From positions 248,001 through 312,000 of the forward strand of contig NZ_CP066150.1 of NCBI RefSeq assembly GCF_023206395.1: a stretch of 64,000 nucleotides of DNA, written 5' to 3'. Position numbers and translations under genes: made by a program. The notes under the pieces are model-generated. The model ran no database searches, was not told the DNA's origin, and saw nothing but the letters and a program-made list of their open reading frames with translations. The stretch is from Vibrio sp. ED004 (GTDB lineage: Bacteria > Pseudomonadota > Gammaproteobacteria > Enterobacterales > Vibrionaceae). Of the stretch, positions 18,008 through 26,268 are shown piece by piece (position 1 is the first letter of the stretch; the number at the start of each line of letters is the position of its first letter).

Positions 18008-19987
18008 CTAGTGGCCAATCGCCATTTCATCAAGCGCCAAGAACACATTTTCGTCTAGATGCCCCTCATGCACTTGTTTGCATACCTTACGACGCACCGC
18101 CAAACCAGAAATCAGGCGTTCGATAGAGAGATGTCGATTACTGTTGCTATCACGGTCGTTGTATAGCTCAATCAGCTTACTCAATGTTTCGTAAGGGATA
18201 GCGTCTTCCCCTACTCTCAGCCAATCAAGCTTCTCAATGAGCTCTGAGCACTCTTCTTTGATCGAGGCATGTGAGTGCCCTGTCATGGCAGATAAAGCCG
18301 TTATACTGCGTTCTAGAGCCTCTGCAGAGGTATATTTAGAGAGCGTTATCATGATTTCGTCAGCATTGATCTCAACAGAGTGCTTACGCTGCTTCACTCG
18401 ACGTCCTAATTTGCCTCTTGGCGACGGTGCCTTACGCTGAATGGGTTCAAACTCACCATCGATAATCTCAGACAGCTCTTCTAGCTTCTGCTTAGACACC
18501 ATCTCGTTGCGAAGTGGGTTTGGCAGCGTTGGTGCCATGTTACGTTTACCGGCGTTGGTGGTACGTGCTCTTGAATAACGCAGTACTTCTTCCACGTTAC
18601 ATTTGATATCTACTTGATAATCGGTCGTTTTGCCTTTTTCGATCAACGCGGTGATCGTCAAGTGATAACCCCAAAGATTAACCAGGAAGGTATCTTCTTG
18701 CTCCCCGACCTCGCCCAACTTTCTCAGTTCGCGGATCAGATCCATCGAAAAACGACGCCAATCGATGTTACGAGCCAATTTCTGATTCAGTTCGCTCAGT
18801 AACATACAATCTGAATGACGACGTGCCATACGGCTTCTGAAGTACGAATACATTTGGAAAACCAAGGTATGTTGCTTCAGGATTTCTGGCGGGAACAGGA
18901 AGAAATAATCACGAGTCAGGAGCTCTTCGTAGAACGAAGGTTCCCAAACCAGGATGTATAGGTTCGGTTTAATGCGAATTTCGCCGTCAGAGCCCTCTGT
19001 AGGCGCTTCTTCCGATGCAGTAATGGTTCTCGCTAAGAATCGGAAACGATCACTCTTAAAGCCTTCTGGCATGTTCTCACTAAGCCAGCGACCAGTAAGC
19101 TCATGCAGTTGGAAATCCGTAAACTCGATACGATCAATACTGTCGCGAATCGAGTCACGAGCAGGGCCACTGTCTTTCTTGCCACGCAAAGACAAAATGT
19201 CCGTGATGTAGAGTGGTGTTTTGTTCGGCGTATGTTTCGCGTCTAGGTGGTAATCGTCTTGGTGATGATCATGATACTGAACGGTTAGCGTGAACAGCGC
19301 GAAAAGCGTCATCAGATCATCGACCGTCATAATGTTTTTAGACGATCTTGTCTCGATCACAGCGCGAGTGCCCGAGATCGAAACCATTGATTTCTGGTAG
19401 CTCTTGCGCGTTCTAGGTGGCGCTAACGCTTGATCAATAATGCCCGCCCAATTGGTTGGCGAAACAATGAATTGATCCGCTTCATCTTTCATCGTTGGGG
19501 GAGTATTCAGACCATGTTCATTCAGTAAACGTTTGTTTACTTTGGTTTGAGCGAGGGCTTTAGAACGCTTTTGCTTTTCGTTTTGCTTTACGCTTTCTGT
19601 GACTAAGCTGGTGGCGCCCAGTACCGATATCAATTGGTTTGGGTTAACAAAGCGATGCAGCATGGTTTTACCTGCAAGGCCTTCTTCAAAACGAACGGGG
19701 ATTTGTTTGAAAAGACCGATATTTACCGCCGCTCTCAGCCTTTGTTGCAAGGCAGCCCGAGTGACTTGACCATCGGTTGATTCGATAATCTCAGTGGTTG
19801 AAACGTATCCGTCTTTGCTGCTAAACCCACGAAGTGAAATTAGGTTAAGAAGCTCAACTATGCTTTTGGTGACACCTTTGAAGTGTTGATATTGTTCTAT
19901 CCATTCAACGGCTGTTTCAGATACCTCAAATAAATGACCATCTTTGTGGCTTCGTGCCTTAATTAACAATTTCTCTTCTGGTTTCAT
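18008..19987 (-). CDS. rctB: Chromosome 2 replication initiator RctB
   Basis: 659 residues, the usual length for vibrio RctB (about 658). It starts MKPEEKLLIKARSHKDGH, with the conserved N-terminal helices and winged-helix modules of this Vibrionaceae-specific initiator. RctB binds iterons at the origin of chromosome 2, melts the adjacent DNA, and is restrained by regulatory sites that also bind RctB. The gene is transcribed away from the origin, with parA2 on the far side, the standard chromosome-2 arrangement. The promoter region at 19988-20060 is AT-rich and contains an ATGATCATAAA motif, fitting autoregulation. Confidence 0.97.
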   Translation of the reverse strand: MKPEEKLLIKARSHKDGHLFEVSETAVEWIEQYQHFKGVTKSIVELLNLISLRGFSSKDGYVSTTEIIESTDGQVTRAALQQRLRAAVNIGLFKQIPVRFEEGLAGKTMLHRFVNPNQLISVLGATSLVTESVKQNEKQKRSKALAQTKVNKRLLNEHGLNTPPTMKDEADQFIVSPTNWAGIIDQALAPPRTRKSYQKSMVSISGTRAVIETRSSKNIMTVDDLMTLFALFTLTVQYHDHHQDDYHLDAKHTPNKTPLYITDILSLRGKKDSGPARDSIRDSIDRIEFTDFQLHELTGRWLSENMPEGFKSDRFRFLARTITASEEAPTEGSDGEIRIKPNLYILVWEPSFYEELLTRDYFFLFPPEILKQHTLVFQMYSYFRSRMARRHSDCMLLSELNQKLARNIDWRRFSMDLIRELRKLGEVGEQEDTFLVNLWGYHLTITALIEKGKTTDYQVDIKCNVEEVLRYSRARTTNAGKRNMAPTLPNPLRNEMVSKQKLEELSEIIDGEFEPIQRKAPSPRGKLGRRVKQRKHSVEINADEIMITLSKYTSAEALERSITALSAMTGHSHASIKEECSELIEKLDWLRVGEDAIPYETLSKLIELYNDRDSNSNRHLSIERLISGLAVRRKVCKQVHEGHLDENVFLALDEMAIGH

Positions 19988-20086
19988 TTTTGATCCGTAT
20001 CACACTAACCGTAATTTCACTATAGTTCCTGAATGATAAAGAAAGAATGATCATAAATAAAGAGAATTTATTGGCTTTTAAATAAC

Positions 20087-20134
20087 TGATCTTTTTGATT
20101 AATATGATCTTAAATGATTAAGTGATCTAATGAT
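20087..20134. repeat. Phased TGAT/ATCA array, probable DNA unwinding element
   Basis: Six copies of TGAT (ATCA on the other strand) start at 20087, 20096, 20105, 20115, 20123 and 20131, 8 to 10 bp apart, in very AT-rich DNA next to the iterons. In V. cholerae short ATCA-containing repeats in the unwinding element bind RctB as single strand; the same role is inferred here. Confidence 0.6.
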
Positions 20135-20194
20135 CTGGACGTAAGTTTTCTTTTAAGTTGCTGAATTTGAAGTATTAAAAAAAATCCGTTTGGA

Positions 20195-20325
20195 AAGCAT
20201 GATCATAAAGAGTCCGAAACCATGATCATTAAACCTAAGAAAGCATGATCACAGAGCGTCAGAACGATGATCATTAAGTCATTGTAAGCATGATCATTAT
20301 TGGTTCGAAAGCATGATCATTATAC
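20195..20325. repeat. oriCII: oriCII iteron array (six RctB sites)
   Basis: Six direct repeats centred on ATGATCA(T). The TGATCA cores lie at 20200, 20223, 20246, 20268, 20291 and 20314, giving spacings of 23, 23, 22, 23 and 23 bp. Most copies read AAAGCATGATCATTA. Each contains a Dam site (GATC), as expected because RctB binding depends on methylation. V. cholerae oriCII also has six 12-mers about 22-23 bp apart. Confidence 0.93.
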
Positions 20326-20334
20326 TTGTACAGC

Positions 20335-20343
20335 TTATCCACA
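20335..20343 (+). promoter_or_regulatory. DnaA box
   Basis: Perfect consensus TTATCCACA ten bases after the last iteron, as in other vibrio oriCII sequences. Confidence 0.88.
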
Positions 20344-20388
20344 GTCCATAATTCAACATCGTTTGTTAAGTCACTTGTAACTCGTCAA

Positions 20389-20397
20389 TGTGGATAG
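20389..20397 (-). promoter_or_regulatory. Weak DnaA box
   Basis: TGTGGATAG, complement CTATCCACA, one mismatch to the DnaA consensus, 46 bp beyond the perfect box. Confidence 0.4.
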
Positions 20398-20420
20398 TTT
20401 TGATGGCTTATCTATCGGAA

Positions 20421-20832
20421 CAATGATCAAGTAAGTGCCCTTTTCTATCGTTCCTACCCTATTACATACAAAATTTGTTCTGAAGCCGGTGTTAACGGCT
20501 GGCTTGAGTGTCATTAAAGCGGGCCTGCAATACTTAGGAAGCATGATCATGAAATTGTCATGTTTCTGTATTCTGAGTCTGTGCAGATTGAATTTCCAAG
20601 CAATGAGGCCTTATAGGCCTTGAATCCCCATTGCAAAAGCATTTGTCCGTAAGTTAGCTGTTAAATTATATGCTTCCGGAACGATATTTACTTGATCATT
20701 TTTCCGGAAGTTGATCATTTCGAACAGTCACTCATGCGGATCAATATTGATGAGTTTACACCTTGATCATGCTTCATAATACTGCCTTATCAATTCTCTT
20801 ACGCCTGATGTATTCCATGATCATTCTTCCGT
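20421..20832. promoter_or_regulatory. Origin control region with additional RctB-type sites
   Basis: A non-coding stretch between the minimal origin and parA2, where V. cholerae carries the inhibitory 39-mer/rctA region. TGATCA-containing motifs occur near 20423, 20543, 20692, 20712, 20763 and 20818. The block at 20674-20720 joins GCTTCCGGAACGAT with CTTGATCATTTTTCCGGAAG and TTGATCATTT. Irregular spacing distinguishes these from the iterons. The boundaries are approximate, and I see no convincing gene here. Confidence 0.65.
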
Positions 20833-21013
20833 GTGAGGTTCAACTCTCTTTTATCTAGTGACGCTTCATCTTGTCGTGGTTTTGTATTTGCGATGCTATT
20901 TTGGGTTTTCTATTATTTCTTGGTTGAAAAGCTCACAATTTCTAATGCAAATCACACGAACCGTAATCTATGCTTGTATTTCAATCGTTCCGAAGGTTTT
21001 TTGCTGAAATTGC

Positions 21014-21028
21014 ATTTACATTGTAAAT
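21014..21028. promoter_or_regulatory. parS2: parS2 centromere site 1
   Basis: ATTTACATTGTAAAT matches the vibrio chromosome-2 parS2 motif NTTTACANTGTAAAN exactly, between the origin and parA2. Confidence 0.92.
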
Positions 21029-21128
21029 AAGTGATGCTGTAACATTTAAAATGTAAGCCAGAAATAACATGGTTATGCATGATAAAAACGGTCACTTTTT
21101 GTGTTTGTCTTAGTCGTTGTTTCATCAA

Positions 21129-21222
21129 ACTGTAAAAATACAGTCTATTTTATGTGATTTTACTCATAAATGTATGTTCATGTTTTTGTTGTGTTTGTTG
21201 TTAATCGCTGTACAATTTGTAC
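21129..21222. promoter_or_regulatory. parA2 upstream region with two palindromes
   Basis: ACTGTA-AAAA-TACAGT (21129-21144) and GTACA-ATT-TGTAC (21210-21222) are perfect inverted repeats upstream of the parA2 ATG at 21249. They are candidates for ParA2 autoregulatory operators. The first resembles a LexA box but is two bases too short. Confidence 0.35.
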
Positions 21223-21248
21223 TTAGTTAATCATTACGGAAACTGGCA

Positions 21249-22466
21249 ATGAAAAGAGAACAAACGATTGATAAGCTCTATCAGCTGGCCGAACAAACTC
21301 AACAAGTTCAGGCTGACCGAATTGAGATTATTTTGGAAGAGCGAAGTGATGAACATTTCCCTCCAATGTCTAAAGCTATGATGGAGACTCGTTCAGGCTT
21401 AACTCGTCGAAAATTGGATGAGGCAATTACCAAGCTTGAAGCGGATGGTCACCAGTTTACAAAGAACAACGCCAATCATTACTCGATTTCATTGACTGAA
21501 GCTCACATGCTGATGGACGCGGCGGAAGTGCCAAAGTTCCACCAACGCAAACAGCACGCAGACAACAAACCTTGGATTATCAACGTACAAAACCAGAAGG
21601 GTGGTACAGGTAAATCAATGACGGCGGTTCACCTAGCGGCTTGTTTGTCTCTGAATTTAGACAAGCGCTACCGTATCTGTCTGATTGACTTGGATCCACA
21701 AGGTTCATTACGTCTGTTCTTAAACCCACAAATCAGTGGTGCAGAGCACGACAGTATTTATTCTGCCGTCGATATCATGTTGGACAACGTGCCTGAAGGC
21801 CAAGATATTGACCTAGAGTTTCTTCGCAAAAACGTACTCTTGCCAACTCAGTATCCAAACCTAAAGACAATTTCTGCATTCCCAGAAGATGCGATGTTTA
21901 ACGCTGAAGCGTGGCAAAGCCTCTCTCAAGATCAGTCACTTGATATCGTTCGTCTTCTTAAAGAGAAGCTTATCGACAAAATTGCTGATGACTTTGATGT
22001 GATTATGATTGATACCGGCCCGCACGTAGACCCTCTAGTGTGGAATGCAATGTACGCGTCGAACGCTCTTCTGATTCCATGTGCTGCAAAGCGTTTGGAC
22101 TGGGCTTCAACAGTTAACTTCTTCCAACACTTACCAACCGTGTACGAGATGTTCCCGGACGATTGGAAAGGGCTTGAGTTTGTTCGCCTTATGCCAACCA
22201 TGTTTGAAGATGACAACAAGAAGCAGGTTTCGGTTCTCACTGAAATGAACTACCTACTGAATGACCAAGTGATGATGGCGACGATTCCAAGAAGTCGTGC
22301 TTTTGAAACCTGTGCCGATACTTACAGCACGGTTTTCGACCTCACGGTTAGCGACTTCGAAGGTGGTAAGAAAACTCTGGCTGTCGCTCAAGACGCAGTA
22401 CAAAAAAGTGCTCTAGAATTAGAGCGTGTATTACACAGCAACTGGCCTTCACTTAATCAGGGATAA
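21249..22466 (+). CDS. parA2: Chromosome 2 partition ATPase ParA2
   Basis: 405 residues. An N-terminal regulatory winged-helix region of about 105 residues precedes a deviant Walker ATPase domain: NQKGGTGKSMTAVHLA, LIDLDPQGSLRLF and VIMIDTGPHVDPL. This long form with an N-terminal DNA-binding part is typical of P1-type ParA and vibrio ParA2. The N-terminal part probably represses its own promoter. It is followed by parB2 after 5 bases. It segregates chromosome 2 together with ParB2 bound to parS2. Confidence 0.96.
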   Translation: MKREQTIDKLYQLAEQTQQVQADRIEIILEERSDEHFPPMSKAMMETRSGLTRRKLDEAITKLEADGHQFTKNNANHYSISLTEAHMLMDAAEVPKFHQRKQHADNKPWIINVQNQKGGTGKSMTAVHLAACLSLNLDKRYRICLIDLDPQGSLRLFLNPQISGAEHDSIYSAVDIMLDNVPEGQDIDLEFLRKNVLLPTQYPNLKTISAFPEDAMFNAEAWQSLSQDQSLDIVRLLKEKLIDKIADDFDVIMIDTGPHVDPLVWNAMYASNALLIPCAAKRLDWASTVNFFQHLPTVYEMFPDDWKGLEFVRLMPTMFEDDNKKQVSVLTEMNYLLNDQVMMATIPRSRAFETCADTYSTVFDLTVSDFEGGKKTLAVAQDAVQKSALELERVLHSNWPSLNQG

Positions 22467-22471
22467 CAAGA

Positions 22472-23446
22472 ATGGCAATTAAAACATCTGACTTAAATGC
22501 AAAGCTATTTGGTAAAGCAAACAAACGTCGCGTAGCAACGCCTCAAGAAGCGCAAACTGCTGCTAAAGAACAGGCTCAAGTGATTGAACTTTCAGTTGCG
22601 GGCGAAGAGCTGGTTTCATTTGAATTGGTTCGAATTCCTGCTTCTGAAGTGTCGACTCGAACGGTTGTTTTTGAAGAGAATGCGCGTGAGCAATCTTTCC
22701 TAAATGAACACGCGCTTTCTGACGTACTGACGACGTTAAAAGAACGCGGCCAGCAATACCCAGCGGTTGGTCGTAAAAACAAAGATGGCAAGATTGAAGT
22801 TCTTGATGGTAGCCGTCGTCGTATGTCATGTATTTTGGCCGACAAAGAGTTCCTTATCTATGTTGCTGAGAATATTAACGGCGACCATGCTAAATTCTTA
22901 TCTGATGTTGCAAACGCTCACAAACCACTTTCTCTGTATGAGAAGGGCAAAGAGATGCAAGCGAAGCTAGATAAAGGCGAAGCTGAAGATCAAAAAGCAC
23001 TCGCGAAAATGTTCCAGTGCAGCGAAGCTTTGGTGAGTGGCGCATTGAAAGCGGCTGCTTTGCCACTTGAATTGCTACAAGCTTACCCAAATGTGAGCGA
23101 CCTTGGTCGTCCAACGATTGTTAAGCTACACAAACAATTTGGTGGCCTAACGAGCGAACAACAACAAACACTACTGACTAAGTGTGATGCTTCAGAAGGT
23201 TTTGTATGGCAGCGTAGTGAAGCTCAAGGTGTGACTCGTTTGACCAAAGACGTGACTGAAACCCTAGAAGGTTGGATTCTTGAACTGGCACCTGCGCCAG
23301 CTAAGAAAGCGTCTCCAAAAGTTGAGCTAATTAAAGGTCGTGCTTCATACAGCCGCAAAGGTTCAAACTTGGCGTTGAATCTTAAGAAAGTTGATGATGC
23401 GACCATGGAAGAAATCCTGGCCTTCGTACAATCGAAGCTCGACTAG
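22472..23446 (+). CDS. parB2: Chromosome 2 centromere-binding protein ParB2
   Basis: 324 residues. The ParB/Srx-like N-terminal domain contains the CTP-binding motifs (LDGSRRRMSCILA and neighbours), and a helix-turn-helix follows (LAKMFQCSEALVSGALKAA) for parS2 recognition. The C-terminus should dimerise. It is the second gene of the parA2-parB2 operon. Its natural terminator downstream has been split by an insertion sequence. Confidence 0.96.
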   Translation: MAIKTSDLNAKLFGKANKRRVATPQEAQTAAKEQAQVIELSVAGEELVSFELVRIPASEVSTRTVVFEENAREQSFLNEHALSDVLTTLKERGQQYPAVGRKNKDGKIEVLDGSRRRMSCILADKEFLIYVAENINGDHAKFLSDVANAHKPLSLYEKGKEMQAKLDKGEAEDQKALAKMFQCSEALVSGALKAAALPLELLQAYPNVSDLGRPTIVKLHKQFGGLTSEQQQTLLTKCDASEGFVWQRSEAQGVTRLTKDVTETLEGWILELAPAPAKKASPKVELIKGRASYSRKGSNLALNLKKVDDATMEEILAFVQSKLD

Positions 23447-23514
23447 ATCGACAACTTTCCCTTACTACTCTAAAGCCGCTTTATGAAGTGACCCCGTAAA
23501 GTTGGACATTTCTG

Positions 23515-24327
23515 TTAAGCGGCTTTCAAGGCCTGAGTTCGATATTCCATCGGAGTCAGGCCTTTTAGTTTCACTTTTATACGTTTGGTATTGTAGTACT
23601 CGATGTATTCTTTAATTTGCTCTATCAGAGCATCTGCATCTTCAAAGCTTTGGTTGTGATACATCTCTGTTTTGAGTAAAGCAAAAAAGTTTTCAGCAAC
23701 AGCATTATCCAAGCAGTTACCTTTTCTCGACATGCTTTGCGTTAACCCACTCTCCGCTACCTTTTTCTGATAGTGTCGATGACGATATTGCCAACCTTGA
23801 TCGCTATGTATAATTGGCTTTGAGTTGGGTTTAAGCGTAGATATAGCCTCCGTCAGCATATCCGTGACAAGCGGCAAACAAGCATTTTTGGCCACTCTAT
23901 AAGCAACCACTTCCTGAGTAAACAAGTCGACAACGGGAGACAAGTATACTTTCTGCTCTTTGACTTTGAACTCCGTGACATCAGTTACCCATTTTTCATC
24001 GGGTTGAGTCGCACTAAAATCTCTTTCAAGCACGTTAGGAGCTGTTGTTCCAGACTTACCTCGGTATGAACGATACTTTTTAATCCTGACCGTCGATTTA
24101 AGGTTGAGCTGAGCCATAAGCCTTTGAACCGTTTTGTGATTGAGCACGAACCCCTGATTTTTTAATTCCAAGTGAATACGGCGGTAGCCATATCGGCCCT
24201 TATGTTCATGATAAATTGACTTTATCAACTGCAGCTCACGTTCGTAGCTATTTGGGCGCTTGCTTGTTTGAGCCTGATAATAAAAGACACTTTTTGCCAG
24301 CTGTAGAGTGTGCAGTAAGTGCTTCAA
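23515..24327 (-). CDS. IS3-family transposase catalytic part (OrfB)
   Basis: 270 residues counted from the internal ATG at 24327. The frame is open upstream to the frameshift site, adding KAVIALTLKGQYPL, which belongs to the family. The rve integrase domain has the DDE residues in VTDVTEFKV, IHSDQGWQYRH and AVAENFFALLKTEM. It is made as an OrfA-OrfB fusion by -1 frameshifting at A5G (24363-24368). All catalytic residues are present, so the element may be active. Confidence 0.9.
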   Translation of the reverse strand: MKHLLHTLQLAKSVFYYQAQTSKRPNSYERELQLIKSIYHEHKGRYGYRRIHLELKNQGFVLNHKTVQRLMAQLNLKSTVRIKKYRSYRGKSGTTAPNVLERDFSATQPDEKWVTDVTEFKVKEQKVYLSPVVDLFTQEVVAYRVAKNACLPLVTDMLTEAISTLKPNSKPIIHSDQGWQYRHRHYQKKVAESGLTQSMSRKGNCLDNAVAENFFALLKTEMYHNQSFEDADALIEQIKEYIEYYNTKRIKVKLKGLTPMEYRTQALKAA

Positions 24328-24353
24328 CGGGTACTGGCCTTTAAGAGTTAGAG

Positions 24354-24863
24354 CTATGACCGCTTTTTATTTGTTCGACGGTTTTTTTCCTGCTCCAACT
24401 CTTCCAACTTTTTTAGAACGGCATTCTCGGTTCGTAAGTAGACCAACTCCTCTTTTAGCTCCTCAAGTGTCATTTCATTATCAGGCTTAGTGGTACGTTG
24501 AGGTTGCTGTTTCATTGAGGGTCTTCCTTTCTGGCGCATTTTGAGCCCCTTGATACCGAGCTCATTAAATCGTTTGAGCCAGACAGAGAGTATCCCAGGG
24601 GATGAGAGGTTTAATACAGCGCTAGTGTGCGTGAGAGACCATTCATTCGTCCACATTAAATTCAATGCTTTTCGTTTTGTCTGAGCAGTAGCAGCATGCT
24701 TAGTTGGTAAAAATGAAGCAGTGCCGTGGATGGCAAACACTTGAGCCCAATACCGAACCTGTCTTGACGAAATTGAATATTGTTTGGCTAAGTAGAGAGA
24801 TGACGTGCCATCTAAGTATTGCTTAGCAATGATACATTTTAGCTCTCGGCTATATTTGGACAT
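24354..24863 (-). CDS. IS3-family OrfA, DNA-binding part
   Basis: 169 residues with two helix-turn-helix regions (LAKQYSISSRQVRYWAQVF and a second near residue 75-95) and a C-terminal leucine-zipper-like helix (LEELKEELVYLRTENAVLKKLEELEQE). Length and layout match the IS150 group. The sequence ATAAAAAGCG near its end is the probable -1 slippage site into orfB. An earlier A_AAA_AAC heptamer would run into a TAA in the -1 frame, so it is not the productive site. Confidence 0.88.
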   Translation of the reverse strand: MSKYSRELKCIIAKQYLDGTSSLYLAKQYSISSRQVRYWAQVFAIHGTASFLPTKHAATAQTKRKALNLMWTNEWSLTHTSAVLNLSSPGILSVWLKRFNELGIKGLKMRQKGRPSMKQQPQRTTKPDNEMTLEELKEELVYLRTENAVLKKLEELEQEKNRRTNKKRS

Positions 24864-24926
24864 AAAAAGACCCCCAATAATTGGTGTCCAACTATTGGGG
24901 GTCAGTTCACCATGCGGCTTTTTATT

Positions 24927-26218
24927 GGTTCATCGCGGCTTTCCGGGGAAAGCCGCTTTTATCTTCAAGAAGAAGTAGTCTGTATCTCGATATCCATACC
25001 CCATTCGCTTGATTAACTTTATTTTGTTGTTTATCCCTTCCAATGTGCAGGTGTTGAGCGGATAAGTTGCCGATGCAATAATACCGTGAAGATAAGGCCT
25101 CAGTTTTCGTGCAAACTCTTTCAATGGCTTAATTCCACTCTCTTGCACTTGTGCCCACCATACCTCCCAGAGCCCCTTAGCATGTGCTTCTGATTTACAG
25201 TACCAAAGCTCTTTGAGTTGTGAGCCGAGTATATAAGTGGCCATCAAGTCCTTATTGATATTCAATATTTCAGTAAGATAGCTATCTTGTCGTGCATTTA
25301 AATTACCTCTGTTTTTCAGCAGTACCCAGCGTGAGCGCTTCACCCATTGCCTCGCTTTTTATCCTGCTTGAGTTTGTTAGCTTGGTCGACTCTGACTCTA
25401 TCCATCACCTCACGACCGAACCTAGCAACAACATGGAATAAGTCGTAAACGATTTTTGCATTCGGGCAGTGCGCTTGAACTTCAAGGTCAAAAGCCGTAT
25501 TCATGTCCATTGCGACCGCTTCGATATTGTTACCATGCTTGCCTAACTGCTCGAAAAACGGTCGTATGTCCTTGCGGCTACGACCTAACCCTATCCAAAT
25601 GACTTGGTGAGTCTTAGCATCAGCGATGACTGTGGCATATCGGTGCCCTTTAAAGATGGCGAACTCGTCCATGACGAGTTGCCTTAGCCCTTCCCATTTC
25701 ACTGACGGTACCACTTGGCGAAGTCGACGTTTATCTATCTCTTTAATGGTGTGCCAATGAACGCTCGTTAACTGGGAGATATGCTTAATGGGAAGAAGAG
25801 GCAGTAGTTGTTCTATATAGCTTTTAGACGCGTCGTTATACGAGCATAAGGCTCTAACCAAGATAGAAACTCTGTTTTTATGCCGCAGTCACGACACTTG
25901 ATCCTTCGAGTTTGAACGGAAAGCTCAACAGGAACATTGAACAACATGGCCTCTTTCACATGACGCCATTGATACTCATGGATAGCCTCAGCTTCAAGAC
26001 CGCAAAGGCATTTAGCCTCAGAATTAGGTTTAAGAGTTAGTGTAACAAGTGATGCTGTCTGGTGAGACTTTACTATTTTAAAGCCTTCCCAGAATGAAGA
26101 TAGGAAAGTATGATTCGGCATGAAAACGGTAGTTTGTGTATGATTTTTGTTTGGCGACTAAACCATATCACTTACTACCGTTTTTTTGTTTTTAGTTCCC
26201 GCTCATCCGCGATGAACC
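24927..26218 (-). mobile_element. ISL3-family insertion sequence, copy A
   Basis: A 1292-bp element with ends GGTTCATCGCGG and CCGCGATGAACC, flanked by a perfect 8-bp direct duplication TTTTTATT (24919-24926 and 26219-26226). ISL3 elements characteristically duplicate 8 bp. An internal hairpin GCGGCTTTCC/GGAAAGCCGC overlaps its left end and would terminate transposase transcription. It lies directly after the parB2 terminator hairpin, in its T-tract, and about 40 bp before tmcA. Confidence 0.93.
24930..26121 (-). pseudogene. ISL3-family transposase, copy A (frameshifted)
   Basis: A transposase of about 395 residues spread over three frames. The N-terminus has the ISL3 zinc-binding motif (CLCGLEAEAIHEY; IKCRDCGIKTEF). 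The DDE part has MDEFAIFKGHRYATVIAD, VAMDMNTAF and a late acidic residue in NTCTLEGINNKIK. A private lesion is the loss of one A near 25840 (RLK then AI-stop instead of RLKSYIEQ). A -1 break at 25355-25360 (ATAAAAAGCG) is shared with copy B. Confidence 0.88.
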
Positions 26219-26268
26219 TTTTTATTTGGCTGTGATAAACTGTGTTTAGACGAATCTGGACACAAACT

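Larger units (their letters stand above)
23484..24909 (-). mobile_element. IS3-family insertion sequence, IS150 group
   Basis: A 1426-bp element with imperfect 25-bp terminal inverted repeats. Both begin TGAA(G/C)TGACCCC and share GTTGGACA at the inner end. It carries orfA and orfB on the minus strand. The flanking bases (TTA left, CCA right) do not form a target duplication, so one edge may have changed or my boundaries may be slightly off. It sits inside the loop of the parB2 terminator. Confidence 0.88.
23472..24926 (+). terminator. parB2 intrinsic terminator, split by an insertion sequence
   Basis: The left stem arm AAAGCCGC (23472-23479) and the right arm with T-tract GCGGCTTTTTATT (24914-24926) are complementary and would form an 8-bp stem with an 8-base loop if the IS3-family element at 23484-24909 were removed. 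The T-tract is also the target duplication of the following ISL3 element. Confidence 0.75.

Noticed and set aside
20195..20325. Regular short repeats resembling a small CRISPR array
   Set aside because: Repeat cores are only about 12 bp with 10-11 bp between them, contain GATC palindromes and lie between rctB and parA2. They are replication iterons; no cas genes are present.
20833..21030. 65-codon open frame next to the origin
   Set aside because: No ribosome site, unusual composition, overlaps a parS2 site and lies in the non-coding rctA-like region.
21129..21144. LexA-like box upstream of parA2
   Set aside because: CTG and CAG are separated by 8 bases rather than the 10 of the gammaproteobacterial LexA box; kept only as a palindrome of unknown role.
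24385..24392. A_AAA_AAC slippery heptamer in orfA of the IS3-family element
   Set aside because: A -1 shift there enters a TAA before reaching the OrfB coding part; the later AAAAAG is the productive site.
23481..24913. Target duplication for the IS3-family element
   Set aside because: The three bases on each side (TTA and CCA) do not match under any boundary I tried.
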